Assembly (NCBI GenBank): GCA_009746045.1
Contig: RPFO01000041.1
Coordinates: 6,777,302 to 6,837,301, forward strand
Source of the DNA: Mesostigma viride
Taxonomy: Eukaryota > Streptophyta > Mesostigmatophyceae > Mesostigmatales > Mesostigmataceae
Direction: 5' to 3'
Length of the DNA: 60,000 nucleotides
Every line of letters begins with the position of its first letter. The stretch's first letter is position 1. Below are positions 22,582 to 32,284 of the stretch, one piece after another. The notes under the pieces were generated by a model. The model worked only from the letters and a program-made list of their open reading frames with translations, was not told where the DNA came from and did no database searches. The position numbers were made by a program, and so were the translations under genes.

Positions 22582-25500
22582 CTTGAGCCTGCACACATCC
22601 CTGAACCCTGGAGGGTGCCCCCAGGGGTGTGTAATGAAGCTGCTAGTGACAGCAGTGAGGGGCAGCCCCATGCTCTAGTGAAAGAGCCTATTGGACACGA
22701 TGGGGCAAGCTTGGTTACCACAGAGAGTATGCCAGCTGTAGCTGCAGTGGTTACTCGCCAACGTGCCCGCCATGGCGGTGCTGAGCCTGAGGTAGGACCT
22801 GGTGATGTGGACCCAGGTGGATCTCAGAAGCATTCTGACCGTGCAGGACTGGCACAGGATGGTCAGGATGAGGATAGGGCTGGAGACAGTCTGACAGGCA
22901 CGACCCTGGTGCCTCCTGTACATAAGGGATCTGTACATACCTTGAGTGCTAATAATGACAATAAAAGGTTTTCTCTCTTGTATGACATTGCCTCAAGGTT
23001 GCATACCATGTTTGGCCATGCAGCTCAGTCTTTGCAAGTTGCTAGACGGCTGGGAGGAAGTGAGTTGTACTCCATCTGCCAACAGGTTGCTCAAGCTTGC
23101 AAGTGCAGGCTAGTTGCTAGAAAGCCCAAGCAGTCTCATGCCAGGACTCCTATTTTGCAGCCAGGCCATGTGCAGGTAGATATTCAGAGAATCAGGGGTT
23201 TGAAGCTGCTGGTGGCAGTGGACAGATATACCAAGTACAAGACCCTAGAGATCCTGCCTGACATGGAGAAGCCTACATTGATTGCTGCTCTGAAGTTGAC
23301 AAGGAGCAGGTACCCTGGGTTGGAGTTGTTGCAGTGTGACATTCAGTTTGAGTGCTGTGAGAACCTGCCAGAGTTTCCAGAGTTGCTGATTACACCCAGG
23401 GAGAGCCACGGCCAGCAAGGGGTGGTGGAGAGAGCCATCCAAGAGATCAAGACTGTGCTGCTGGTGGAGAGGATTCCAAGGACGTCATCTGCCATTGTGA
23501 CATCTGCATGGCTACGTTCTGTGGAGGACAGGCTGAACCTGAGGACTCCCATGTTCTTTGGTGACATTGCCATCAATCCTCTTATGCTGCATACCAGGAT
23601 GCTGCCAGCTGATGCTGAGCAGGCATGGAAGGAGAAGCTAGAGGCCAAGTTCCTCAAGCTGAGGCAGAAAGACAAGGGCTGGAGTGTCCTAGAACCTAAC
23701 GTTGGACAACAGGTTGTTGTGTGGAAGGAACCAAGCTTTCCAGGGAAACGTGGCAGCTGGCATGATGGGGTGGTGACCCGAGTAGAAGCCGCTGGCCATA
23801 AGTGCTGGGTGGCCATTGATGGCTCCCAAGCAGTGCACCGTCTGTCCTGGTCAAAGATCCGTCCCCGGGGAGGTAATCAAGGAGACCTCTTCCAGGTGCC
23901 CGCTGGTGTACAAGGCGGGGGTGACGTGGAGCTTCCTGATCAGGGTGCTACAGCTGTATCGAGCCCTCAGGGTGACCCTGGCCCGGCCCCTGGGGTACCT
24001 TCACATACGGTGGTTGGGCAAGCAGGCGGACAGGCTGCACCTCCGGAACGGCCCGACACCAGGCCTAGGGGTGTGCGTCTATCAGATATTGTACAGGCTT
24101 TGCAAAGAGCCAAGAAGGAGCCTAAGGTGTCCAAGCTTGTCCAGTTGGATGAACCTGAGGTAGCTGCCATGGAGATAGATACCAATGCACAGGTTTCTGT
24201 CATGGGACCTCAGCATACAGGAGAACTGCTGGTCGGAGAACCAAGTTGCCCCTGGGTGTCTGATTTCAGTGGTAGGACGCATCTAAGGGTGTTGGGAGAG
24301 GTTACTGCCCCTGTCATGGGTGTGGATGTGACCTTCCTTGTCCTAGAGGACTATGATGGCCCTGTGATTTTGGGTCAGAATTTTCTGGGCAATCCTGGGA
24401 TTTCTATCAGAGCTACAGCTCTGAGAAGAGATGGCTGGGGGATGATTCCCCTAGAAAATTTCAGGACAACATTTCCAGTCAGGTGCAGGGCCAAGCCGGT
24501 CAAGGGTGTAAAATGGGATGAAGGGGAGGTGCCCCCAGCGGCCAGTTTGGTGATTCCAGCTGTGTTGCACCCCAGCAGTATTGGCATAACTCACAGGAGC
24601 CTTGCTGCACACTCTCCTTTGACATATGACCAGCTGGTCCAAGAGATGAGCTCGCCTACTTTGTTTGAGGCTTGGAAGCTCGCCTTCTCCAAGGCATTGG
24701 AGGAGTGGTTGCAGTTTGAGTGTGCTGCACCAACAGACAGACGTCCCCCAGCATCAAGGAAGCTTGCTTTGAGATTTGTGCTGAAGAGGAAGGTTGTGGA
24801 TGAGGTATCAGTGCCCCATGTCAGGCCTGTCCTGAATGAGTATCACGGCACGGGGAGTCTGCCAGGAGAGGAGCTATACACGCCAGGGATGCTACACGAC
24901 ACATGGAGAATTTTGCTATGTCTCTACGTGGGGTTGCTGAACAGGGGAGCAGCTATGTCATCAGTGCTGCTGGACTTCAAGAGGGCATTTTTAAAATCTG
25001 ATCCAGAAGTGGCCAGGAGGGTGTGGAAGCAGGATGAGCCTTACTGTGTTGAGGTGCCTGCCATCTGGAAGCTGGAGCTGCATCAACAATTCCTGGTTAT
25101 TCTGAAGGGCCTGGAAGGACTCAGGTCGAGCCCAATCATCTGGAGACTCACGCTGCAGGAAGCTCTGATCAGTGAGTGTGGCTTGAGAGTGTCTTCAGTT
25201 GATCCCTGTTTGCTGCTGGCCCAATGGGAGGGTCTGCCAGTGTATGCTAGTTTGCATGGAGATGATCTGCATTTGCTAGCCCCCACGACCTGGCTGAAGA
25301 AGTTTATTCCTGTCATCAGTGGCAAGTTTTCACTGGGCAAGGAGCTGTGGCAGGAGCCCAACAAGCCTGTAGTGTTCTGTGGAATGCAGGCTACCCTGTT
25401 CAGGAGGGACGGGGAGTGGAGTATCAGGCTTCAGGCTGGAGGAGATTATAAACAGACCATTGTGAAGGCCTTGCCAGAGAAGATCACCCAGGCTGCAGGA

Positions 25501-26171
25501 CCTGAGTTGAGAGGCATGTGGGCCTGGTTTGCCAGCATCTGTGGTCCGTCTTTGATGGTCCATAGCAGAATGCCTGATGAGGTGCTTGAGGATGAGAAGC
25601 CTCGAGTCATAGCCCGGTTGGTGGAGAGTACCCCTGATCTGATTTTGTCTGGGATTGACTTTGCCCAGCCTATCACCTTGGAGATCTTTGTTGACAGTTC
25701 CATGGATGCTCGCCAGGTTACCAAGGTCAGGGGGAGATCTGCTGCTCTGTTTGCTTTTTATCAGAGCAGGGCAAGTTTGTTCAGCTGGTACAGCAGACTG
25801 CAGAAGAGGGTCTGTATCAGTTCAGATGTGGCAGAATGCAGGGCCATATGCGAGGGGATCCAGTCCAGCCTGTACATAAAGGAGTTAATGCTGGAGCTGG
25901 CTTCAGTTACCCCTTGGACCTTGCAGATGGAGACGTTGTTGCTAACAGACAGCATGGGTATGGTCCAGTTTGTTCACAAGCAGCTGGCCAGAGCCGGGAC
26001 CTGGATTATTTGTTGCTGAAGGAGTTGGCCAGTTTGGTTGACTTGAAGCATATCCCTGGCGAGGAGAACCCTGCTGATGCATTGACAAAGCTGCCACACA
26101 AGGCCCCAGCCCAGTACAATGTACTGAGGAAGCTCATGAATGCTGACTGTCAAGTCGGTCTATCTGTCTAA
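22582..26171 (+). CDS. Copia-2 pol: integrase, retropepsin-like domain, reverse transcriptase, RNase H
   Basis: Pol is in the same frame as gag, directly after its TGA, with no ATG of its own near the start. The integrase zinc motif (LHTMFGH, CQQVAQACKC) lies at about 23000-23105, the DDE core (VDIQRIRG, QCDIQFE, ESHGQQGVVER) at 23180-23440, and an SH3-like C-terminus at about 23700-23870. A retropepsin-like domain (MEIDTNAQVSV, then VILGQNFLG) is at 24165-24390. RT is at about 24750-25400 with LLDFKRAF and LHGDDLHL (HGDD at 25255-25266). RNase H (IFVDSSMDARQ, SSDVAECRAI, LTDSMGMV, NPADALTK) spans about 25680-26100. One base appears lost near 25992, after which the last 60 residues are in another frame. 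PR lying after INT is unusual for Copia elements. Confidence 0.9.
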
Positions 26172-26918
26172 AAGCTGAGAGCTGGGTGCTTAAGTCTCTG
26201 GATATCAGGCTGGGAGCTTGATTGTACATAATCCTGAGCACACCTTGAGGGGTGAGACATGTCTCTGGTGTGGGAATGTCTGACATTGTCTCTGATGGAG
26301 AGATGTCTATCTGGGGTTTTCATCTCAGTCTGAGGTTTCCCCAGATCTGTGGTTTGTGGGCGGGGTTCGATTCCCTGGTGCCGTCTTAAGGCGGAGTTTC
26401 ACGGACTGGCTGACCCATCCACCATGCTGGTGAGGTGGCGACAGGTCCCCTGATTTTCCACGGTTGGAACGAGTATAGGAGCTTGTGTTTTGCATGTGCT
26501 TCGCGTAGATGTTGTGTCTGGTTCGATAAGGGGCAGCAGACCGGCGCCGACTCCCGTCTGGGGGTCAGCAATGTTTTCTGATGAGCTGTTGTGGGTGATC
26601 TGTGGGGTTTCGCCTAAGGTCCTGAAGGTTGTACATACTTCTCAAGTTCTTAGCTGAACACCTATGGGCTGCCACAGTTGGCCAACCTCTTGTACATGGG
26701 TAACACAACGAGCCTCCCGTGAAGGGATAGGGACTCATTGTAATTTGTTTGTGCTCCTGAGCCAGTATGGGTGCTATGTACATATAATAAGGAATCCAAG
26801 CTGACTGTCATGCCCAGCGGGTTGTGACTTGTAGTCGGGGAGGATATCCAGTACCCATTGTGTGTGTTTGTATGTAGACTTGTGTGAGCTGCTACAGCTC
26901 AAGAAAAGAAAGGATTGG
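26172..26918 (+). other. 3' UTR of Copia-2 with T-arm-like motif and polypurine tract
   Basis: There is no reading frame. GGGCGGGGTTCGATTCCC followed by TGGT lies at about 26358-26379, the same string as in Copia-1. The polypurine tract AAGAAAAGAAAGGATTGG lies at 26901-26918, touching the 3' LTR. Confidence 0.65.
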
Positions 26919-27616
26919 AGTTAACGCCAAGCGCATTGGCGTGATCCTGATTCGGCATATCTCTGCGATTCCAGCGGCACCGGAACGAGTTCATTCCGAC
27001 AAGTATCAAGAAAGTTATGGCGTTCCGACTTCCCGGTCGCGCGCGAGCGCGAGCCGGCTGTTCTTCTAAGTCGGACGTGAATATTTGCCGACGACATATG
27101 GGGTCGACAGTAATTCCTGGGCTGACAGGAATTAGGTGCTGTACCTACGACGGTATTGGATTAATACGTCGTACGCAGGAAATAGGAACCTTAACCTGTG
27201 GTCTGTTGGTACCGCAGGCTTAGTCCTGGACTTCTAGGTGCAGATGCAATAATCACTGTGGTGACTGTACTCTGTGGTCACTGTGCCTGTATGGCAGACC
27301 TACTGTATAGGAACTGGGCGCTGTACAGGTAGTGAATACTGTACCGGGGGTGTTATTACTGAGCAGGCCTCCTAGGCTGCTCAGGACTAGCAAGCACAGT
27401 GCACAAGTATATAAACAATAGGCCAGTGCCAATTGGGCATCTCTTGCGAGCCCGCCTCACGTGTTGTGCCTTGACTTGGCAAGCGCGTGTACAAGCCTCA
27501 AGTGTGTGAGCGCTGTAACATTATCCAATTTTAACAAAGCTCCGTTTCCAACCATATTCACACATTGCTGCATTGCAACCATATCCTTCACATTGCGTTT
27601 GCTAGGAACGTTAACT
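26919..27616 (+). repeat. 3' LTR of Copia-2
   Basis: It is the partner of 19589-20283. It differs by extra bases in short A, G and T runs (near 27311, 27347 and 27600) and three substitutions. TATATAAA is at 27408-27415. It is followed by the target duplication ACTTG at 27617-27621. Confidence 0.93.
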
Positions 27617-27882
27617 ACTTGTGTCAAATCTTTTGCAGAAATCTCCCGATTGCCGAATTCCTGTCGAATGACGTCAGTCAGACAGTCAGTTGGATCCCGC
27701 GCCGGTCGGATGACGGGAAATTGCATATTCGAACCTAGTAGTAACCGACGACCCTGTGGTTGCGCGGGTGTTACCGTTGAGGCTAAACGATGAAAACAGA
27801 AAGGTTTTGCGAAGGGCAAAGGTGGTGCAGCCGCCTCGCGGGGGAACGCAGCCAAGGCGGGATTATGTGACTTTTCCGGCAA

Positions 27883-28368
27883 TGGCGGTAGTGTAAGAAC
27901 GGCCGATTGATAAGAATAAGAGCATAGACTTACTGTCGAGCGTCGTGATTTATGTAGCAGTTATTAATAAAATCAGTACTGAGCTAGCTCGGACAGGGAC
28001 AGAAGTAGCCATCGGGGGAGAAATATATGGGTTCAGTTAGAATTTAGCGATGTGTTCCCTACTTTAGTGGTAGGCACAGCACCTTTCGGACATCCAGAAG
28101 CTGCCAGCCCTTTACCACTTAAGGGGAGCAAGTAATTCTTCGTCTGAAAGACAGACAGTTTGCATCGACCTAAACATGCCGTACACACGAAGTGGCCAGG
28201 TGGCTCGCGCTCGCCACTTGGCCCTAAGACCAAAACAGTACTCATAGATAGATCGATAGCCAGTCAACTGATGTGGTATCGCCCCGCCTCCTTATGGACA
28301 ACTGACTTCCAAGTCATGCAAATGCGTTGGCATGTCATGCGTCTGGTGTTCCTCTCACTTTTTTTTTT

Positions 28369-28402
<34 letters not shown>

Positions 28403-28934
28403 GTAACGTTTTGTGCTTTGCCGGATGATCTATTTTTGCCTTGAATGCAGGCAATCTACCTCACACAGCCAGGGTGGGCACATCCGCCAACACGACGAGA
28501 GGCCACATGCAGACGCAGATTTGTAGGCTCTTGGCCCTCGTTACATTGCCATAGCGCTAGTCACCGTCCAGCTACAGTCATTTTCATCCGGTTACTCCAG
28601 CAATTCTGGGTGGGACAGCCCTGGTGGCCATTTCAGTAAACGATGGTGACTTGACGTGAGCCGTTGAGCCTGGTTTTATGATCATATACTGCATTTGTGA
28701 GATGCTTGTGGGTGTCCATTTCGCACGACACCCATGGACGGTTTCTGTGCACCGTTCCTACACGTATTTTATCAGGAATGGGTCTGAGGATGATATTTGA
28801 TGACCGTGGTCAGGCTATGGCCTAAAGTTATTTCATTCAGCTATTTGTGTTCCTTACACACCCGCTAACATATATATTTAAGTGGTAGCTGTGGGCAGCC
28901 GCTGGATCCCACGGGGACTCACTACCTTGCCTGC
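27883..28934. other. CACTA-1 interior, no recognised gene
   Basis: It holds a T-run followed by a GT microsatellite at about 28361-28401 and otherwise no supported coding frame. Confidence 0.5.
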
Positions 28935-29453
28935 ATGGGGGGCCAACAGAATCAGAATTGGTATTTGTATTTGCACACTGTCCTCCTGACGGTGGTGCTC
29001 GCCATGATTCGGTCGGTTTTCCACCACGCGAACATCCGGTCCGCGGATGCGGATGGCGCTGCCTTCTATTCCCCCAACCACCGGCCTGACATCGTGGTGC
29101 TGGACTTTGAGGGGGGTGGCCGGCATCTGCTTATTGACGTTTGGGTGGCGCGGCCCTTGGCTCTTAGCCACGTGGCTGGGGCCTCCCTCACGGCAGGTTA
29201 CACGGCGGACCGGGCGGAGCGGGCCAAGCTCCTGGCCTACGGCGACGTCGGGCACCATCGTGTGGTGCCCTTTGTCCTGGAGGAGTTTGGGGCCATGGGG
29301 CCCCTGACCTCCGCCTTCTTCAAGGAGTGTTGCCGGCTCCGGGAGGACCGGCTGGACCTGGAGGGCCAGCGGGCCCCATGGTCGGCGCGGACCTGGACGT
29401 CATATTGGCGTCAGCGCTTAATTGTCGGTGGCGCTGACTCGGGCCATGGCTGA
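28935..29453 (+). CDS. PD-(D/E)XK nuclease-like ORF, probable retroelement endonuclease fragment
   Basis: An open frame of about 170 residues. Its core, RPDIVVLDFEGGGRHLLIDVWVARPL followed by a Glu/Arg/Lys-rich helix (TADRAERAKLLAYGD) and PFVLEEFGAMGPLTSAFF, resembles the restriction-enzyme-like nuclease domain found near the end of some algal and plant non-LTR retroelement proteins. The spaced acidic residues (PD, then D in LLIDV) fit that fold. No RT lies beside it, so it is either a fragment or a gene carried by CACTA-1. There is no clear start signal or intron. Confidence 0.45.
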   Translation: MGGQQNQNWYLYLHTVLLTVVLAMIRSVFHHANIRSADADGAAFYSPNHRPDIVVLDFEGGGRHLLIDVWVARPLALSHVAGASLTAGYTADRAERAKLLAYGDVGHHRVVPFVLEEFGAMGPLTSAFFKECCRLREDRLDLEGQRAPWSARTWTSYWRQRLIVGGADSGHG

Positions 29454-29693
29454 CATCATGCTCCGCCGTACGCGGGCTGATTTTGCGGTGCAGCAGGGCT
29501 ATTAGGTTCCTCCCGTTAGGCGTTTCCATTGGTCTTATGGTAGTACAGAGCTTTGACATGGCTCTGTATATCGGTTTATAGCTGCCAAGCGTTTGCTTTG
29601 GTTTGAGTGATTTCACTCTGCTGTAAGTAATTATATTTTTAATATATATTTAATTTAATCAAGTCTACCATGCTCATGACAATGTGATGCGTT

Positions 29694-30041
29694 TTGAAGT
29701 GTGTTTTTCTCCGTTTTTTGGGTCCTTGTGTTTTTCTCAGTTTTTTGGGTCCTTGTGGTATTCTCAGTTTTCTCGGGTCGTTGGGTTTCCCTGAGAATAT
29801 TGGACCTGAGAATATTGAGAATATATTCTCAGCTTTTTTCAGTCATTCTCAGGCAAATTCTCAATTATTCTCACAAAACTGAGAAAACTGAGAATAAACT
29901 GAGAATAATTCTCATTTATTCTCAATTATTCTCAATATTCTCAGAAAAAATTCTCAAAAATTCTCAGATATTCTCAATATTCTCAACTTTTTGTTGATTT
30001 TTGAGAATATTGAGAATTTTTTGAGAATAATCTGAGAATAA
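29694..30041 (-). repeat. Right subterminal TGAGAAT array of CACTA-1
   Basis: An array of ATTCTCA units (complement of TGAGAAT), mirror to 15611-15935. The inner end (TTTTCTCCGT) matches the inner end of the left array (ACGGAGAAAA). Some units near 29705-29785 are spaced by a GGGTCC(T)TTG(T)G linker absent from the left end. Confidence 0.75.
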
Positions 30042-30063
30042 ATTCTCAGCCGAGTTCCTAGTG
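30042..30063 (-). repeat. Right terminal inverted repeat of CACTA-1
   Basis: It ends GAGTTCCTAGTG and is the exact complement of 15589-15610. CA follows at 30064. Confidence 0.85.
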
Positions 30064-32193
30064 CATGGCTGTGCACAATGTCTCGAGCCCAAGCGACCCG
30101 GCAGCAAACCATCAATGGAGCGTCTGTGAGCACGGTCCTCACAGCTGAGCAACGTGCGAGGCTGCTCAAGTGGCTGGAAGGTGCGCATAACGCGTTTGCA
30201 TTCAGCAGTCAAGAGCTGGGATGCTACAATGGTGGGCAGATGCGGGTCCCGCTGGACACCGATCAGCCACTGTTTCGCCGACAACACCGGCTGAGTAAAG
30301 CTGAGCTGGAGTTTGTGCAGCAGCAATGCGAGGAGCTGGAGGCTGCTGGCATCATTCGGTCATCCGGCCACATCCAACTATGCGGCCGCGACCGCCGTGG
30401 CGCCCAAGAAGGATGCGATGACAGGTGAATGGACTGGGATGCGCATGGCGACGGACCTGCGGCAACTCAACGCACACACCCCGATGGACAGGTACCCCAT
30501 GCCGCGAGTGGACGATGTGCTTGACCGGATATCGCCACGCGTGCAGTTCATCTCATCCCTAGACCTCCGCAGTGGGTTTCACCAAATCCAAGTGGCGGAG
30601 GGTGACCAACGCAAGCTCGCGTTCTGGGGGGGCCACCGACTCTATGAGTGGGTCAGGATGCCTTTCGGGCATAGGAATGCGAGTGCCATCTTTCAGCGTG
30701 CCATGGATCAAGTGTTGAATGGCATGCCATTCGCTGCGTGTTACATTGATGATGTGATCATCTTCATGCAGTGAGACATTTGAGCAGCACCTCCAGCACC
30801 TTGAGCAGGTGCGCATGGCACTGGCGCGAGCCAACCTAAAGCTGCATCCCGAGAAGTGTCGGTTTGCGCAGCGGAGCCTCGACTTCCTCGGACACCAGAT
30901 CATTCCTGGCGGCAGAACTCCACAAGCGGCCAAGGTGGAAGCGATCGTCAACGCGGCAACGCCCACGGATGTGGCGGGTGTGCGGGCTTACCTGGGGCTG
31001 GCGGGGTATTACCGAGGTTATATCCCCAACTTCAGCACCAAGGTTAAGCCACTGACGGAGCTGTTGAAGAAAGGTGCAGTCTGGGCATGGGGTCCGGCGC
31101 AGCAACGCGCCATTGAGACCATCAAGGCAGAGCTCACCTCAGCGCCGATACTCCGTCAACCCGACTATGCCCAGCCATTTGTGCTAGACACGGATTGGTC
31201 CAGGGTTGGACTTGGTGCTGTGTTGGCACAGAAGGACGTGCATGGCAAGGAACATGTGGTGGCGTATGCCAGCAGGAGCAACAACACGGCTGAGGCCAAG
31301 TACTCATCGTATGAGGGCGAGGCTCTGCATGGCCGTGGTGTGGGCCATCAAACATTTTCGGCCATACTTGTTCGGGCGTCAGTTCACGCTGGTCACCGTC
31401 CATCAGCCACTGCAGTGGTTGATGACAAGTGCTAATCTGACTGGCAAGCTGGCGCGCTGGGCCATGATTATTCAAGAATATAACATGACCATTGTACACC
31501 GCGCTGGGGTGGACCATTCCAATGCCGATGTCTTATCACGCTATGCTTTGGCAACGTCAGAGGACCGGATGGCCCGGGCGCGAGCGCAGGGCGCGCAGGG
31601 ACCACAGGGCTCAGTCGTCTTTGTCAACGCAGCCGGGCCATGCGATTCCGAGTCGCGATGGCTTTTCTGCAGTGATGCCGTGGCGGAGTTTGCGAGCTAC
31701 GCCAATCCCGTACGGCCATGCACCGGCTTTCACGCCATCCCAGGGCGTGATGTTTCTTCCTTTGGCTGAAGACACGCTTGCGCAGCCGGTGGATCCGGCG
31801 AGCATGGGCTGTGTGGTGCTGCATGCTGCCGCCAGTCACGCCATTGCGGTGGAGTGCTGCGCTGGGGACGTGTGGCTGGATGGGAGGGTTCTCGAGCGGG
31901 TGCAGGGGTTGCCTTCCTCTCCAGCCCCTGCTGACTGGACACCGACGCAGAGGCAAGCCGAGCAAGAGCGCGTGGAGCGCCGGGCTGTGAATTATACCTG
32001 GGAGGGCAACCAGGTCTACAAGCTTGTGGGGCGACGCAAGCTGGTCGTGCCGCCCCCTGACAAGCGTGCTGCCCTCGTTGCAAATTACCATGAGCTTAAT
32101 TATGGGCGCACATGCGCGTGGGCACATGCCTCCGTGGGCACGAGCCACGAGGTAGCCATGGCTGACGGCGGAGCTCATAACTTTCACGTTTGA
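30064..32193 (+). pseudogene. Gypsy-type reverse transcriptase, RNase H and integrase stub of Element B
   Basis: The RT reads across two frames: TVLTAEQRARLLKWLEG, then MATDLRQLNAHTPMDRYPMP, FISSLDLRSGFHQIQV, RMPFGHRNASAIFQRAMDQVL and the catalytic YIDDVII (near 30740-30760). A stop near 30772 and a frame change lead to LKLHPEKCRFAQRSLDFLGH and the RNase H (FVLDTDWSRVGLGAVLAQ, then after a shift VHRAGVDHSNADVLSRY near 31490-31535). A later frame (31771-32193) reads a linker and the start of the integrase zinc region (LVANYHELNYG), then stops at the junction with the LINE segment. The YxDD and LDLRSGFHQI motifs place it in Ty3/Gypsy. At least four frame breaks. Confidence 0.88.
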
Positions 32194-32284
32194 GCACCGA
32201 ATTTAGCCGTGAATATCACAATCGACGCGTCTTTCTACGACGCACATGCTGATATAATTTTCCGAAGCAATTACGCAATATACG

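Larger units (their letters stand above)
19589..27616 (+). mobile_element. Copia-2: complete Copia-like LTR retrotransposon nested in CACTA-1
   Basis: The LTRs are 19589-20283 (695 bp) and 26919-27616 (698 bp), bracketed by the direct repeat ACTTG (19584-19588 and 27617-27621). The LTR ends are AGTTAACG...CGTTAACT, a perfect 8-bp inverted terminal repeat. In order it holds an extra 5' ORF, gag, a UGA stop, pol (INT-PR-RT-RNase H), a 3' UTR with the T-arm-like motif, and a polypurine tract. The LTRs differ by three substitutions and three homopolymer-length changes. Proteins align with Copia-1 but are clearly diverged. Confidence 0.93.
19437..27882 (-). pseudogene. Unidentified ORF split by Copia-2 (possible LINE ORF1-like fragment)
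   Basis: A minus-strand frame begins near 27882 (MPEKSHNPALAAFPREA) and reads GNREISAKDLTQVV up to the Copia-2 border at 27621. The flank on the other side (19583 downward) reads SNQWKIEFHDSTEDRLAGI and on to 19437. With Copia-2 removed the two halves are adjacent but one base out of frame. The W-x-I-x-F pattern recalls the RRM-like part of retroelement ORF1 or Gag-like proteins. That is only an inference. Confidence 0.35.
15589..30063. mobile_element. CACTA-1: 14.5-kb CACTA-type DNA transposon inserted in Element B
   Basis: The ends are perfect 22-bp inverted repeats starting CACTAGGAACTCGG and ending GCTGAGAAT (15589-15610 and the complement at 30042-30063). CA flanks both ends, consistent with a 2-bp target duplication. 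Inside each end is about 330-350 bp built from a degenerate TGAGAAT motif in opposite orientation, matching the subterminal repeat arrays of En/Spm elements. No recognisable CACTA transposase is left, so it may be non-autonomous. It carries hAT-like remnants, Copia-2 and a nuclease-like ORF. The in-frame repair of Element B on removal supports these exact borders. Confidence 0.8.
13115..32193 (+). mobile_element. Element B: second DNMT-carrying Gypsy-like retrotransposon, split by CACTA-1
   Basis: The left part (13115-15588) carries PR and a nearly complete DNMT. The right part (30064-32193) carries RT, RNase H and an integrase stub. CACTA-1 lies between them with a CA dinucleotide on each side. 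Taking out CACTA-1 and one CA joins the codons ...SHGA to WLCTMSRAQ in one frame, which supports a single ancestral PR-DNMT-RT-RNase H-INT polyprotein. No LTR is seen at either end. The right side stops where the LINE segment begins at about 32.2 kb. Confidence 0.75.

Noticed and set aside
25252-25276. GDD as a sign of an RNA-dependent RNA polymerase
   Set aside because: The surrounding blocks (KRAFL, GLEGLRSSPIIW, RNase H) are Copia-type RT; only the Tyr-Val positions differ.
22408-25724. Numerous minus-strand frames across Copia-2
   Set aside because: All are antisense to the gag and pol domains recognised on the plus strand.
26350-26385. A tRNA gene at the T-arm-like motif
   Set aside because: No acceptor stem, D-arm or anticodon arm can be placed around it on either strand.
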